Source of the DNA: Luteithermobacter gelatinilyticus
GTDB taxonomy: Bacteria > Pseudomonadota > Alphaproteobacteria > Sphingomonadales > Emcibacteraceae
Length of the DNA: 64,000 nt
Direction of reading: 5' to 3'
Assembly (NCBI RefSeq): GCF_005849285.1
Contig: NZ_CP040517.1
Span: 254,501 to 318,500, forward strand
In this document: one piece after another, positions 32,884-41,671 of the stretch
How the letters are laid out: the number at the start of each line of letters is the position of its first letter
Position numbering within the stretch: the first letter of the stretch is position 1
The notes under the pieces: generated by a model
Told to the model about the DNA's origin: nothing
The model's database searches: none
What the model saw: only the letters and a program-made list of their open reading frames with translations
Made by a program: the position numbers and the translations under genes

Positions 32884-35694
32884 TCATTCTGGGGCCAGGA
32901 ACTCACGGGTCTTGCGAATGGCGTCGGCCAGGCCGAGCCGTTCCACCACCACCCCTTCGGGGAAAGCACTGAGCAGACGCGAGGGGGTCGCTCCGTCTAG
33001 CATGACAAACACCCCCTTGTCCGTCTGGCGCCGGATCAGCCGCCCGTAAGCCTGTTTCAGACGTAAACGCGTGATCAGATCGTCATAAGCCTGCCGTCCG
33101 AACTTTTCCCGCCGGGCCTTGTGCAGGAGAGTGGGGCGGGGCCAAGGGACCCGGTCAAACACACATAGACGCAGCGCCGGCCCCGGCACGTCCACCCCAT
33201 CGCGCACCGCGTCGGTGCCCAACAGGCAACTGTGTTCCACCTCGCGAAAAATATCGATTAGGGTTGCCACATTGATGGGGTCCACATGTTGGGCATACAG
33301 CGGCAGGCCGGCGTCTTCCAGGGGGGCGGCGAGCCGTTGATAAACCCCGCGCAGGCGGCTGATGGCGGTAAACAGGCCCAGCGCCCCGCCGCCCGCCGCC
33401 AGAAACAACTCGCGATAGGCCGCCGCCAGCTGATCCAGGCTGCGGCGGTTCATGTCATTCACAATAAAAATGCGACTTTGGGCGGGATAGTCAAACGGTG
33501 AGGGCAGACTCTGTCGGATCGGCGGTGTGAGTATATGGGCCGCTCCCGTGCGCACCTCCGCCGTATGCCATTCAATGTCAGGATTATGGGCTTCCGTCAG
33601 CCGGTCGCGCAGTGTGGCCGAAGTAATCAGTACTCCCTGCGCGGATTTCAGCACCGTTTCGGCAAACGGCCGACTTGGGTCGATCCAGTGGCGATGCATG
33701 CCCACATTGACTTCCCGGCCCTGCAGGCGTTCCACTTCAAACCAGTCGACGAAATTTTGGAGCGTCTCCTCCGACGGAGGAGTCATCAGGTCGTGCAGCA
33801 TGGGAACCCAGCCATGTTCAAGCATTTCCCGGCGGCGGGCAATGCTCTGGCTTAGGGAGTCCAGCCGGTTGCGCGCGCCGCTTTCCAGGCTGTCGGCCTC
33901 TGTATCGAGCTTTTTCAGCAACTGCCGGCTGAGAGCGGCCATGGGCCGGATCAGATTCTCAAGGGCCTGGGCCAGGGCATCAGCAGCTTCGACCAGGCCG
34001 TCCCCTGTCGGGTGTGGGGCGCATTCCAGGGAATGAAACTCTTCCCGCCCTGCCCGGGCGTAAACCTGAGCGCGCACCAGTGCCAGAAAGGCTTCCGCAG
34101 GACCGACCGGGCCGCCATCAATCAGCCGACCGTGCCAGCCCTCGGCAGGCAGGATCCGGGCCTGATGGATTACCTCCTGCAACAGACCATGGGCTTCCTC
34201 GTCCTCCAGAATCAGCTCTTCAAGCCGGCCCTTGAGGCCCCGACTCCGGCGGCTGGACTTTTCCGCTCCCCGGATCCAGCGCCGTAGTTCCAAGCCTTCC
34301 TGTCCCGTGAGATGGGCGGAAAAGGCGCTGTCTGCCGCATCAAACAGGTGATGGCCCTCATCAAAAATATAACGGGTTGGCAGTTCCGCGTCCCGGCCGT
34401 CACGGGATGTTTTGTCCTGTTCTGAAGTGTCCCGGACAACTTCACTGCGGGTCGCTGCCTGGATCATTACCAGCGCGTGATTGGCGATGACCAGCGACGC
34501 CTTACGGGCCCGGCGTTTGGATTTTTCGATATAACATTTTTTGTAATGGGTACAGGCAGAATAGATACACTCGCTGCGCCGGTCCGTAAGTTGGCTTAAC
34601 CGACTTTGTCCGAAATGTTCGCCCAGCCAACTGGGAAAATCGCCGCCAATCATATCGCCATCCCGGCTATAGCGGGCCCAGCGTTCCACCAGTCCCAGCA
34701 GAATCCGCCCGTCATTGTGGATGGCGGAACCCGCAAGCTCCTGAAGATTGAGCAGGCAAAGATAATTTTCCCGGCCCTTGCGAATGACGGCTTTGCGCAT
34801 TTTTTGTGCCGGGTCAGGATAGAGGCGGCTGAGCTCCTGATCCAGCTGGCGTTGCAGATTCTTGGTATAGGTAGCGATCCAAACGGCGCCGTCGTTTTTT
34901 TCCGCCCACAGACTCGCCGGGGCGATATAGCCCAGGGTCTTGCCGATCCCGGTCCCGGCTTCTGCGAGAACCAGTACCGGCTCCTGTTCGTGTTGGGGGG
35001 GCGCGAAACTCCGGGCGGCGAGGGCGGCATAATCCTGCTGGCTGGTACGCTGTTCCGCATCGGGACCCAAAAGGGCAGCCAGCCGGGCTTGCGCTTCTGC
35101 CGGTGACACCGGTTCGCTCCCGGCTGGGGGAAGGGGGGCATCTTCTTCCCACTCCGGCAGATGGTCCCAGACCTGCCATGGACGGGGGGTGTCAGCGGAG
35201 CCGAGCGCGCCGAGCACCAGCGGGCCCCAGCTCCATCCGGCTTCGGCCATGCGATGGGCGGTGGCGTGCACGCCTTCAGGGAAGGCATAGGCGGGATCGG
35301 CGAGTTCCCGAAGCAGGGTCTGCGTCGCCGCCATCAAGGCCAGCGCCTCGTCTTCGGGGCTGTGATGGGGCCTGTGATGGGGCATGTCGAGGCCGAGCGC
35401 CTCCGCCAAGCCCCGGGGCAGTGGCAGGCAGAACCGGGCGGGCCGCACAAAGGCGAACAGTTCCAGAACGTCCAGGCTTCGGGTCCCTGCCATGCCGAGC
35501 CGGCGGGCAATGACAGGACGGTTGCAGATGAGATATGGCCTGCTCCTCAGACGCCGCCGCAGCGTTCCATGATCCAGTTCTTCCACTTCGCCCTCAGGCG
35601 AGACAATGACGCCGGAAGACGACCCGACCACCAGCGCGGACAGGCGCGAGAGGGCCTCAAACGGGTCGGGAAACTGCATCAGGGACTGGCTCAT
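32884..35694 (-). CDS. DinG/YoaA-type (XPD-like) ATP-dependent helicase
   Basis: 936 residues of superfamily 2. Walker A lies in EAGTGIGKTLGY (about residue 237), the Fe-S domain cysteines around LCLLNL and ECIYSACTHYKKCYIEK (about 325-400), the DEAH box as DEGHH, and C-terminal motifs LITSATL and AYGRLIRRQTDKGVF. DinG-type enzymes unwind DNA, including R-loops and damaged forks, 5' to 3'. The long N-terminal extension of about 200 residues before Walker A is usual in alphaproteobacterial homologues. It is transcribed alone, opposite to its neighbours. Confidence 0.9.
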   Translation of the reverse strand: MSQSLMQFPDPFEALSRLSALVVGSSSGVIVSPEGEVEELDHGTLRRRLRSRPYLICNRPVIARRLGMAGTRSLDVLELFAFVRPARFCLPLPRGLAEALGLDMPHHRPHHSPEDEALALMAATQTLLRELADPAYAFPEGVHATAHRMAEAGWSWGPLVLGALGSADTPRPWQVWDHLPEWEEDAPLPPAGSEPVSPAEAQARLAALLGPDAEQRTSQQDYAALAARSFAPPQHEQEPVLVLAEAGTGIGKTLGYIAPASLWAEKNDGAVWIATYTKNLQRQLDQELSRLYPDPAQKMRKAVIRKGRENYLCLLNLQELAGSAIHNDGRILLGLVERWARYSRDGDMIGGDFPSWLGEHFGQSRLSQLTDRRSECIYSACTHYKKCYIEKSKRRARKASLVIANHALVMIQAATRSEVVRDTSEQDKTSRDGRDAELPTRYIFDEGHHLFDAADSAFSAHLTGQEGLELRRWIRGAEKSSRRSRGLKGRLEELILEDEEAHGLLQEVIHQARILPAEGWHGRLIDGGPVGPAEAFLALVRAQVYARAGREEFHSLECAPHPTGDGLVEAADALAQALENLIRPMAALSRQLLKKLDTEADSLESGARNRLDSLSQSIARRREMLEHGWVPMLHDLMTPPSEETLQNFVDWFEVERLQGREVNVGMHRHWIDPSRPFAETVLKSAQGVLITSATLRDRLTEAHNPDIEWHTAEVRTGAAHILTPPIRQSLPSPFDYPAQSRIFIVNDMNRRSLDQLAAAYRELFLAAGGGALGLFTAISRLRGVYQRLAAPLEDAGLPLYAQHVDPINVATLIDIFREVEHSCLLGTDAVRDGVDVPGPALRLCVFDRVPWPRPTLLHKARREKFGRQAYDDLITRLRLKQAYGRLIRRQTDKGVFVMLDGATPSRLLSAFPEGVVVERLGLADAIRKTREFLAPE

Positions 35695-35961
35695 GGGTCT
35701 TTGCGGGTCAGGCTTTAGTCTGCTTTTATATGTTCACTATCTGTTTCAGGCACTATAGACGGGATTTTTTTTCGGCTCCAGATCAAAAAGGGCCAAAACA
35801 CCATAAGTTCGGCGAATGGGGTGATATTTTGCAGAATTTCTTCAATCTAGCCATAATCTGGCCATGTGTCGCTTTACAGGCGGGCCATAACCTTTCATTA
35901 TGACGCGTCTTTCCCTGCATGCCGGGAATATCATGTTAAACGGGACAAACAGGATAACTTT

Positions 35962-36684
35962 ATGACACCAAATTTTATCACCCTGAACAATCAGACCCAT
36001 CGTCATCTGAAAATTCGCAACTTTACCGACTATGCCCATGTGAAAAATGAACATCTGGCGCCGCTGGCCATTCATGAATTTGTCAGAATGTCAGGCAGTT
36101 TGCCGATTATTTTTGTCAAATCGCCCAATGATGAAAATTTTCAGGCGGTGACGATGATGGGCTTACGCCCGGGGGAGAATCTGGTGGTGAAAGGGGGCGG
36201 GTGGAACGCCGTCTATATTCCCGGCAGTGTGATCACCTATCCGTTTGGACTGGCTCGGGTGCCGGCGGGGGAAGAGGGCCAGGAAGACCGCTTTGTCATA
36301 ACCATTGATGAAAACAGCCCGCTGGTGAACGAGGAAGACGGCACACCGCTGTTTGATGAGGATGGCAATGCCACCGAATTTCTGGAAAACTGCCGGAAGA
36401 GTCTCATGACCCATTTCAACCATATCCAGAGTTCCCACGAAATCACACGCTATCTTGCCGAAAAAGATCTGCTGATGGAAAACGCCCTGACGGTAACTCT
36501 GGAAGAGGGGCAGGAACCGATGCGTATAGGCGGGGTTTTTGTGGTCAACGAAGAAAAACTGAATAACATGCCGGCGGAAGAATTCGAGGACCTGCGTCAA
36601 CGGGGGCTGTTGCCGGCGCTGTATGCGCAGCTGGCGTCGCTGCATCAGGTTCACCGTCTGGTCAATATGGCTCGCTCCGCCTGA
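35962..36684 (+). CDS. SapC-like family protein
   Basis: 240 residues from the ATG at 35962 (ACAGGATAACTTT upstream); the longer frame from 35866 adds 32 unlikely residues. It has the SapC-like layout: KIRNFTDYAHVKNEHLAPLAIHEFVRM, quoted in part, near the N-terminus, then a central domain with GGGWNAVYIPGSVITYPF. Relatives were named after a Campylobacter S-layer locus, but their biochemical role is unknown and no S-layer gene is present here. It has no signal peptide. 267 bp upstream of the start carries no recognised gene. Confidence 0.78.
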   Translation: MTPNFITLNNQTHRHLKIRNFTDYAHVKNEHLAPLAIHEFVRMSGSLPIIFVKSPNDENFQAVTMMGLRPGENLVVKGGGWNAVYIPGSVITYPFGLARVPAGEEGQEDRFVITIDENSPLVNEEDGTPLFDEDGNATEFLENCRKSLMTHFNHIQSSHEITRYLAEKDLLMENALTVTLEEGQEPMRIGGVFVVNEEKLNNMPAEEFEDLRQRGLLPALYAQLASLHQVHRLVNMARSA

Positions 36685-36721
36685 AAATTATGGCCTGAAA
36701 ATGATGGCCTGAAAATGACAG
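36680..36721. repeat. three 14-bp tandem units spanning the sapC-like stop codon
   Basis: CCTGAAAATTATGG (36680-36693), CCTGAAAATGATGG (36694-36707), CCTGAAAATGACAG (36708-36721). The stop TGA is bases 3-5 of the first unit and is repeated, in other phases, in the later ones. Confidence 0.8.
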
Positions 36722-36767
36722 CGAACAGGATGGCCCCATCGCCAGACGGCGCATAAAACATTACGAG

Positions 36768-37604
36768 TCAGAAACGACCCGCCTGAAAGTCGCGGCTGGC
36801 GTCGATGATTTCCTGACGGGTGGTCATGACAAAGGGGCCATACCGGGCGACGGGTTCACCAATCGGTTGGCCTGCCACCAGAACGACCCGGCTGCCCCTT
36901 TCGCCCCGTAGGTTCAGCCGCCTTCCGGTGCTGAGATGCGCTAGCCTGCCGGCTGTGAGGGGCTGCCCGGCAATGTCGATTTGCCCTGCCAGCCCGTAAA
37001 GAAAGGCGTTATGGGTCGCAGGCAGTGTCAGACTGACCGGGCCAGAGGCTCGCCAGAGCAGGTCGGCAAAAAGTGGCGTCTGTGCGGCGCCGCGGGCTGG
37101 GCCGGTATGGCCTGACAGCGTGCCGGAGACCAGGGTGATGTGTGCGGGTCCCTGGTCAAAGACGCTCATGGCATGGGCCGGGATGTCCTGATAGGACGGG
37201 GCGGTCATCTTGTGGCTTGCCGGCAGATTGATCCAGAGTTGCAGACCGCGCAGCAAGCCGTCCTCCTGTTCGGGCATTTCCGAATGAATAATCCCGCGTC
37301 CGGCGGTCATATACTGTGCGCCGCCGGCTTTCAGAAGCCCACTTCCACCCTTATTGTCCTCATGCCGCATGCGGCCGTCGATCATATAGGTCAGGGTTTC
37401 GAAACCCCGATGCGGATGGGCGGGGAAACCGGCAATATAGTCTTTGGGATTGGTGGAATAAAATTCGTCCAGCAGCAGAAACGGATCAATCTGCATCAGC
37501 GCTGGCGTGCCCAGAACCCGGCGCAAGCTGACACCGGCCCCGTCTGTTGCCGGGATGCTGTCATGCAGGGCCCGGGCCTGTCGTTCCTGGTCGGGATGTG
37601 TCAT
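36768..37604 (-). CDS. pirin family protein (YhaK/YhhW-like)
   Basis: 278 residues of the bicupin pirin family: PFLLLDEFYSTNPKDYIAGFPAHPHRGFETLTYMIDGRMRHED, quoted here only as family segment, contains the metal-binding His pair (HPHRGFE), followed by GGAQYMTAGRGIIHSEMP. Some pirins are quercetin 2,3-dioxygenases or redox sensors; the role here is unknown. GGAGATGTAAAC precedes the ATG. It is the last gene of a three-gene operon with the glutathionyl-hydroquinone reductase (2-bp gap) and WrbA, which suggests a function in quinone handling. Confidence 0.88.
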   Translation of the reverse strand: MTHPDQERQARALHDSIPATDGAGVSLRRVLGTPALMQIDPFLLLDEFYSTNPKDYIAGFPAHPHRGFETLTYMIDGRMRHEDNKGGSGLLKAGGAQYMTAGRGIIHSEMPEQEDGLLRGLQLWINLPASHKMTAPSYQDIPAHAMSVFDQGPAHITLVSGTLSGHTGPARGAAQTPLFADLLWRASGPVSLTLPATHNAFLYGLAGQIDIAGQPLTAGRLAHLSTGRRLNLRGERGSRVVLVAGQPIGEPVARYGPFVMTTRQEIIDASRDFQAGRF

Positions 37605-37606
37605 GT

Positions 37607-38575
37607 TTACATCTCCTGCTCAAGATGATTTCGGCCATGGGGCTGGTCCAGATCCAGTTTCGGGCCCGCCGGCACGATGCCGGTGGGGTTGATGGTGGTG
37701 TGACTCTGGTAATAATGGCCTTTGATATGGTCGAAATTCACGGTTTTGGCAATGCCGGGCATCTGGTACAGATCTCGCAGATAAGCGCTGAGATGGACGT
37801 AGTCTACAAGCCGTTTAAGATTGCATTTGAAATGCCCCACATAGACCGCATCAAAACGGATCAGGGTGGTGAATAGCCGCCAGTCCGCCTCGGTAAGCCG
37901 TGGTCCGGTAAGGTAGCGGCGATCGGCGAGCCGCCGGTCCAGCTGGTCCAGAGTGTCAAACAGCGAGAACACGGCTTCTTCATAGGCGTCTTGGGTGGTG
38001 GCAAAGCCTGCCTTGTACACGCCATTGTTGACAGTGGGGTAGATCATGTCATTCAGGGCGTCGATGTCAGCCTGCAAGGGGTGCGGATAAAAATCCAGCT
38101 CATTGACGCCGTCCAGGGTGTTAAAGGCCGAATTGAACAGGCGGATAATCTCCGCCGATTCATTATTGACGATGGTTTTTTCCTGCTTGTCCCACAGCAC
38201 CGGCACCGTGACCCGGCCGGTATAGTCGGGCATGGCGGCGGTATAAATTTCATGTAGGTGGCGGGCGTTCAGCTCCGGGTCAGGGATCACCCCCTCGCCA
38301 TCCGCAAAAGACCAGCCTTCTTCTCCCATAAGAGGATGCACCACAGACAGGCTGATATGCTGCTCCAAGCCCTTGAGCCGGCGGAAAATCAGTGTCCGAT
38401 GCGCCCAGGGGCAGGCCAGGGAGACATAAAGATGGTACCGCCCGCTTTCCGGCGGATGTGGCCCGTCGGCGGTAATTTGACGGCGAAACCGGCTCTCTTC
38501 CCGCCTGAATCGGCCGCCGGTTTTTTGGGTGTCATACCATTGATCGACCCATTTTCCGTTGATCAGCAGTCCCAT
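37607..38575 (-). CDS. glutathionyl-hydroquinone reductase (YqjG/PcpF-like, Xi-class GST)
   Basis: 322 residues of the Xi class. The active-site Cys lies in VSLACPWAHRTL, preceded by the family's Trp-rich N-terminus (FRREESRFR), and GRVTVPVLWDKQ, ESAEIIRLFN complete the glutathione site. It reduces glutathionyl-(halo)hydroquinones back to hydroquinones and glutathione; PcpF does this in pentachlorophenol degradation. The gene starts 32 bp after wrbA and is 2 bp from the pirin gene. The companion halophenol-type dehalogenase at 18562 makes the family function notable, but no direct link is shown. Confidence 0.9.
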   Translation of the reverse strand: MGLLINGKWVDQWYDTQKTGGRFRREESRFRRQITADGPHPPESGRYHLYVSLACPWAHRTLIFRRLKGLEQHISLSVVHPLMGEEGWSFADGEGVIPDPELNARHLHEIYTAAMPDYTGRVTVPVLWDKQEKTIVNNESAEIIRLFNSAFNTLDGVNELDFYPHPLQADIDALNDMIYPTVNNGVYKAGFATTQDAYEEAVFSLFDTLDQLDRRLADRRYLTGPRLTEADWRLFTTLIRFDAVYVGHFKCNLKRLVDYVHLSAYLRDLYQMPGIAKTVNFDHIKGHYYQSHTTINPTGIVPAGPKLDLDQPHGRNHLEQEM

Positions 38576-38607
38576 ATTCTGTCTCCTGTTTGGGGATTTT
38601 GGCCGTC

Positions 38608-39207
38608 CTATGCGGCAAGTTTTTGAGCGAGGCCGGCTACATGCCGGGCCTGATGACGCACGAGATCGAGTTCCGTTGCCGTCGGCTCGCGGCTGCCGTC
38701 GGCGCCGGCCAGGGTGGAGGCCCCATAGGGAGAGCCGCCGCGCATTTCACTCAAATCGGTCAACCCCGGGGCGCTGTAGGGCAGGCCCACAATCACCATG
38801 CCATGATGGGCCAGGGTGTGCCAGAAGGAGGTAATGGTGGTTTCCTGCCCGCCGCCGGTGCCGGTGGAGGTAAAGACGCTGCCCACCTTGCCGATCAGTT
38901 GTCCTTTGGCCCACAGGCCGCCGGTTTGGTCCAGAAAATTGCGCATCTGGCTGGCCATGTTGCCAAAACGGGTAGGGGTGCCGAAAATAATGCCGTCATA
39001 TTCCGCAAGCTCCTGAGGCTCCGCCAGCGGCGCATCCTGATCCAGCTTGACACCGGCATTACGGGCGACCTCTTCCGGCATCAGTTCAGGTACCCGCTTC
39101 AGGGTTACCTGGACACCTTCAACTTCTCGCGCGCCTTCGGCCGCGGCCCGGGCGAGGGTTTCAATATGACCGTAAGACGAATAATATAGCACCAAAATCT
39201 TTGTCAT
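38608..39207 (-). CDS. wrbA: NAD(P)H:quinone oxidoreductase, WrbA type
   Basis: 199 residues of the flavodoxin-like WrbA family. FMN phosphate loop [17 protein letters not shown] at the N-terminus, [22 protein letters not shown] in the middle (partly quoted), and the [11 protein letters not shown] loop. It reduces quinones by two electrons in the cytoplasm, avoiding semiquinone radicals. It is the first gene of the wrbA-hydroquinone reductase-pirin operon, with AGGAGAAAAGAC upstream. Confidence 0.92.
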   Translation of the reverse strand: MTKILVLYYSSYGHIETLARAAAEGAREVEGVQVTLKRVPELMPEEVARNAGVKLDQDAPLAEPQELAEYDGIIFGTPTRFGNMASQMRNFLDQTGGLWAKGQLIGKVGSVFTSTGTGGGQETTITSFWHTLAHHGMVIVGLPYSAPGLTDLSEMRGGSPYGASTLAGADGSREPTATELDLVRHQARHVAGLAQKLAA

Positions 39208-39274
39208 GTCTTTTCTCCTGTTTCATGAACCTTTGAAAAGACTCTACCTGTTTCCTTAAAGGCGACATAGATCA

Positions 39275-39291
39275 ATAATAGCCAATATTAT
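39275..39291. promoter_or_regulatory. candidate LysR-type operator upstream of wrbA
   Basis: ATAATA (39275-39280) and TATTAT (39286-39291) are perfect inverted arms with a 5-bp spacer, containing the T-N11-A pattern of LysR boxes. The site lies 68 bp upstream of the wrbA start. A LysR gene is 1.4 kb away at 40643-41548. The pairing is inferred. Confidence 0.35.
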
Positions 39292-39450
39292 GTTGCAAAA
39301 TATGAAACGCATTAGAGACGGCTTCTCAATCTGCGCACGGAATTGTGAAGAGCCCTTTCTTGTTGTGTGAAGGGGCGTGGAATATACTGCTTTTCCTATA
39401 AGAATAAGCTATATCCCCCCCCTTTGGTTAACCCGTTGAAGGAGAAGAAG

Positions 39451-40158
39451 ATGCCCCCTCCCAAAGTCGTTTCGCATGAGGAGTGGGTGAAAGCCCGGAA
39501 GGACTTTCTCGTTAAGGAAAAAGAGTTCACGCGCCTTCGCGACGAACTCAGCCGGGAACGACGGGCGTTGCCTTGGGAAAAAGTGGACAAGACATATCTG
39601 TTCGACGGGCCGGACGGGCGGGAAAGCCTCGCCGACCTGTTTGCGGGCCGGAGCCAGTTGATCGTCTATCATTTCATGTATGGGCCCGGCTGGGAGGAAG
39701 GCTGCAAGAGCTGTTCCTTCCTGGCGGATCATTTCAATCCGGCCATCATTCACCTCAACCAGCGGGATGTGAGCATGGTCGCCGTCTCCCGGGCACCCCT
39801 GGCGAAATTGCAGTCTTTCCAAAAGCGCATGGGATGGACGTTCAGATGGCTCTCGTCTTTGGAGAATGATTTCAACCAGGATTATCATGTATCCTTTTCG
39901 GCAGACGAGATGCAGCAGGGAGAAGTCTATTATAATTACAAAATGACAAACTTCTCCAGTTCCGAAGCGCCGGGCGTCAGTGTTTTTTATAGGGACAAAA
40001 ACGGCGCTGTGTTTCATACCTATTCCTGTTATGAGCGCGGCCTGGATATGCTGATCACCGCCTATCATTATCTTGATCTGGTGCCAAAAGGGCGGGATGA
40101 AGATCATTTTTCTTATACAATGGAATGGCTACGTCTTCATGACAGCTATGACGACTAG
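39451..40158 (+). CDS. DUF899 thioredoxin-fold protein
   Basis: 235 residues from the ATG at 39451 (AAGGAGAAGAAG directly upstream); the longer frame to 39367 is rejected. Family signature: VSHEEWVKARKDFLVKEKEFTRLRDELSRERRALPW in the first 45 residues (partly quoted), then a thioredoxin-like domain with MYGPGWEEGCKSCSFLADH, where Cys-X2-Cys could be redox active. It also has a YHTYSCY-like segment in the C-terminal third. Cytoplasmic; function unknown. The stop codon TAG is the first three bases of a dispersed palindrome. Confidence 0.83.
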   Translation: MPPPKVVSHEEWVKARKDFLVKEKEFTRLRDELSRERRALPWEKVDKTYLFDGPDGRESLADLFAGRSQLIVYHFMYGPGWEEGCKSCSFLADHFNPAIIHLNQRDVSMVAVSRAPLAKLQSFQKRMGWTFRWLSSLENDFNQDYHVSFSADEMQQGEVYYNYKMTNFSSSEAPGVSVFYRDKNGAVFHTYSCYERGLDMLITAYHYLDLVPKGRDEDHFSYTMEWLRLHDSYDD

Positions 40159-40193
40159 AGTGAATTGAGACACCCTATTCACAATTCACTCTA
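40156..40193. repeat. dispersed palindrome family, copy 4, supplies the DUF899 stop codon
   Basis: Perfect 12-bp arms TAGAGTGAATTG (40156-40167) and CAATTCACTCTA (40182-40193), loop AGACACCCTATTCA. The stop TAG of the DUF899 gene is bases 40156-40158. Confidence 0.85.
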
Positions 40194-40228
40194 AACCGGG
40201 AAGGGGTCAATACATACAGGAGGAGGTC

Positions 40229-40567
40229 ATGAGCTTTACGGTTGTAAATGATTATTTTTTCAAACCTGGGGGAAATGTCGAAGAAGGGAAGGCCGCCGCA
40301 AAGGAGCTGGTGGAATATTTCAATGAAAAAGTTCCCGAAATTCAACTGACGCTCTGGCTGGAGAGTCGGGAAAATCCACTTCATCATTACCATATTACAG
40401 TTTTCGATACGGCCGAGGCGCTGCAGGAGGTGTGTAACAGCACCGCCATTAAGCGTTTCACTGACCGGCTGTATCCCCATATTGATCATTCAACGTTCAT
40501 TGCTCCCGGCTGCGATGTCTGGCTGGCGGATGGCAAGGGGATTAGCCGCGTCGGCGGGGAGGGGTGA
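40229..40567 (+). CDS. small protein, possible dimeric alpha/beta-barrel (ABM-like) fold
   Basis: 112 residues with a good ribosome site (AGGAGGAGGTC). The N-terminal FTVVNDYFFKPG..., a central helix (AAAKELVEYFNEKV) and strands HHYHITVFDT suggest the antibiotic-biosynthesis-monooxygenase-like fold. No catalytic residue can be named and I do not recognise a characterised relative. It lies between the DUF899 gene and the convergent LysR gene, with a family palindrome just upstream. Confidence 0.6.
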   Translation: MSFTVVNDYFFKPGGNVEEGKAAAKELVEYFNEKVPEIQLTLWLESRENPLHHYHITVFDTAEALQEVCNSTAIKRFTDRLYPHIDHSTFIAPGCDVWLADGKGISRVGGEG

Positions 40568-40642
40568 GGGAACGGGGCAAATCTGGAAGTGGAGGATTTG
40601 GTCAACGTTTTCATTCCTGAAAACCAATTGGCGATGACAAGT

Positions 40643-41548
40643 TTAAAGATTGGCCCGAATGTCCTCGCGGGCGAAATAGGCGGCCAGAATATCAATCAGA
40701 TGGCGCACTCTGGTGCTGAGCAGTCGGGTTTCAGGATAGACGGCATAAAGCCCCATGGTTTCGGTCGGCCAATCCTGCAGAATTTCCACAAGCCGGCCCT
40801 GCTCAAGCTGATGTTTGACAAAAAAATACGGGATGCGCAGGATTCCCAGTCCTGCCTCGGCGGCCTGGGCTTCGAGATCCCCGCTATTGGTTTTTAGGCG
40901 CCCGCGAACCGGAACGGTTACTTTTTGGCCGTTCCGCAGGAAGGTCCAGTGATGGGCGTCGCGGGCATTGCTGTAGAGAATACAGTCGTGATCCTTGAGA
41001 TCGTGCGGGGTCAGCGGCGCGCCGTGGGCCTTGAGATAGTCCGGACTGGCCACCATCACATGGCGAATGCTGGCCAGTTTGCGGGCAATCAGCGAAGAAT
41101 CCTGTAGGATGCCGATCCGCAGACCCAGATCAAACCCTTCCCGCGCGATATCCACGAGACGGTCGGAAAAACTGACCTCCAAAATCAGGCCCGGATGTTG
41201 TGTCATGATGTCGATCACCGCTGGGTGAATAAACAGCCGGCCAAAGGATTTGGGGGCCGCTAGACGGATCACTCCCGTCAGGGTCTGCTCTGTGGCGCGC
41301 AAACTGGAATTGGCGTCGGCCAGTTGGGAGAGGATATTCTTGACCTTCTCATAATAATCAAGACCGGCCGGGGTGGGGGTGATGCCGTGGGGGGTACGGG
41401 TCAGCAACCGGGCGCCCAGTTCCGCTTCCAGGGTTTTCAGGCGGCGGCTGACCACGGATTTAGTGATGCCGATCCGGTTGGCGGCCTCGGTGACGCTGCC
41501 GCTTTCTAGAACGGTCACAAAGGTACGGATATTTTCCAGTTCATTCAT
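40643..41548 (-). CDS. LysR family transcriptional regulator
   Basis: 301 residues from the Met at 41548; a frame to 41605 adds 19 unlikely residues. Winged helix near the N-terminus: NELENIRTFVTVLESGSVTEAANRIGITKSVVSRRLKTLE (partly quoted). Effector domain about 90-300. The sequence is of the DsdC/CrgA-like group that includes YhaJ, whose gene lies beside pirin and hydroquinone reductase genes in enterobacteria. Control of the wrbA operon 1.4 kb away is therefore plausible. Divergent from lysK with 123 bp between. Confidence 0.87.
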   Translation of the reverse strand: MNELENIRTFVTVLESGSVTEAANRIGITKSVVSRRLKTLEAELGARLLTRTPHGITPTPAGLDYYEKVKNILSQLADANSSLRATEQTLTGVIRLAAPKSFGRLFIHPAVIDIMTQHPGLILEVSFSDRLVDIAREGFDLGLRIGILQDSSLIARKLASIRHVMVASPDYLKAHGAPLTPHDLKDHDCILYSNARDAHHWTFLRNGQKVTVPVRGRLKTNSGDLEAQAAEAGLGILRIPYFFVKHQLEQGRLVEILQDWPTETMGLYAVYPETRLLSTRVRHLIDILAAYFAREDIRANL

Positions 41549-41671
41549 GGAAGGTCCCGGGGTCCTGTGGACGTCTAATATTAAGACATTGGTTGACGAA
41601 TGCATGGCTTGGCCTTATTAAGCCTTCGGTTTATTATTCCTCTTTATTCCTTAACAGTAAAGGCACAGATC

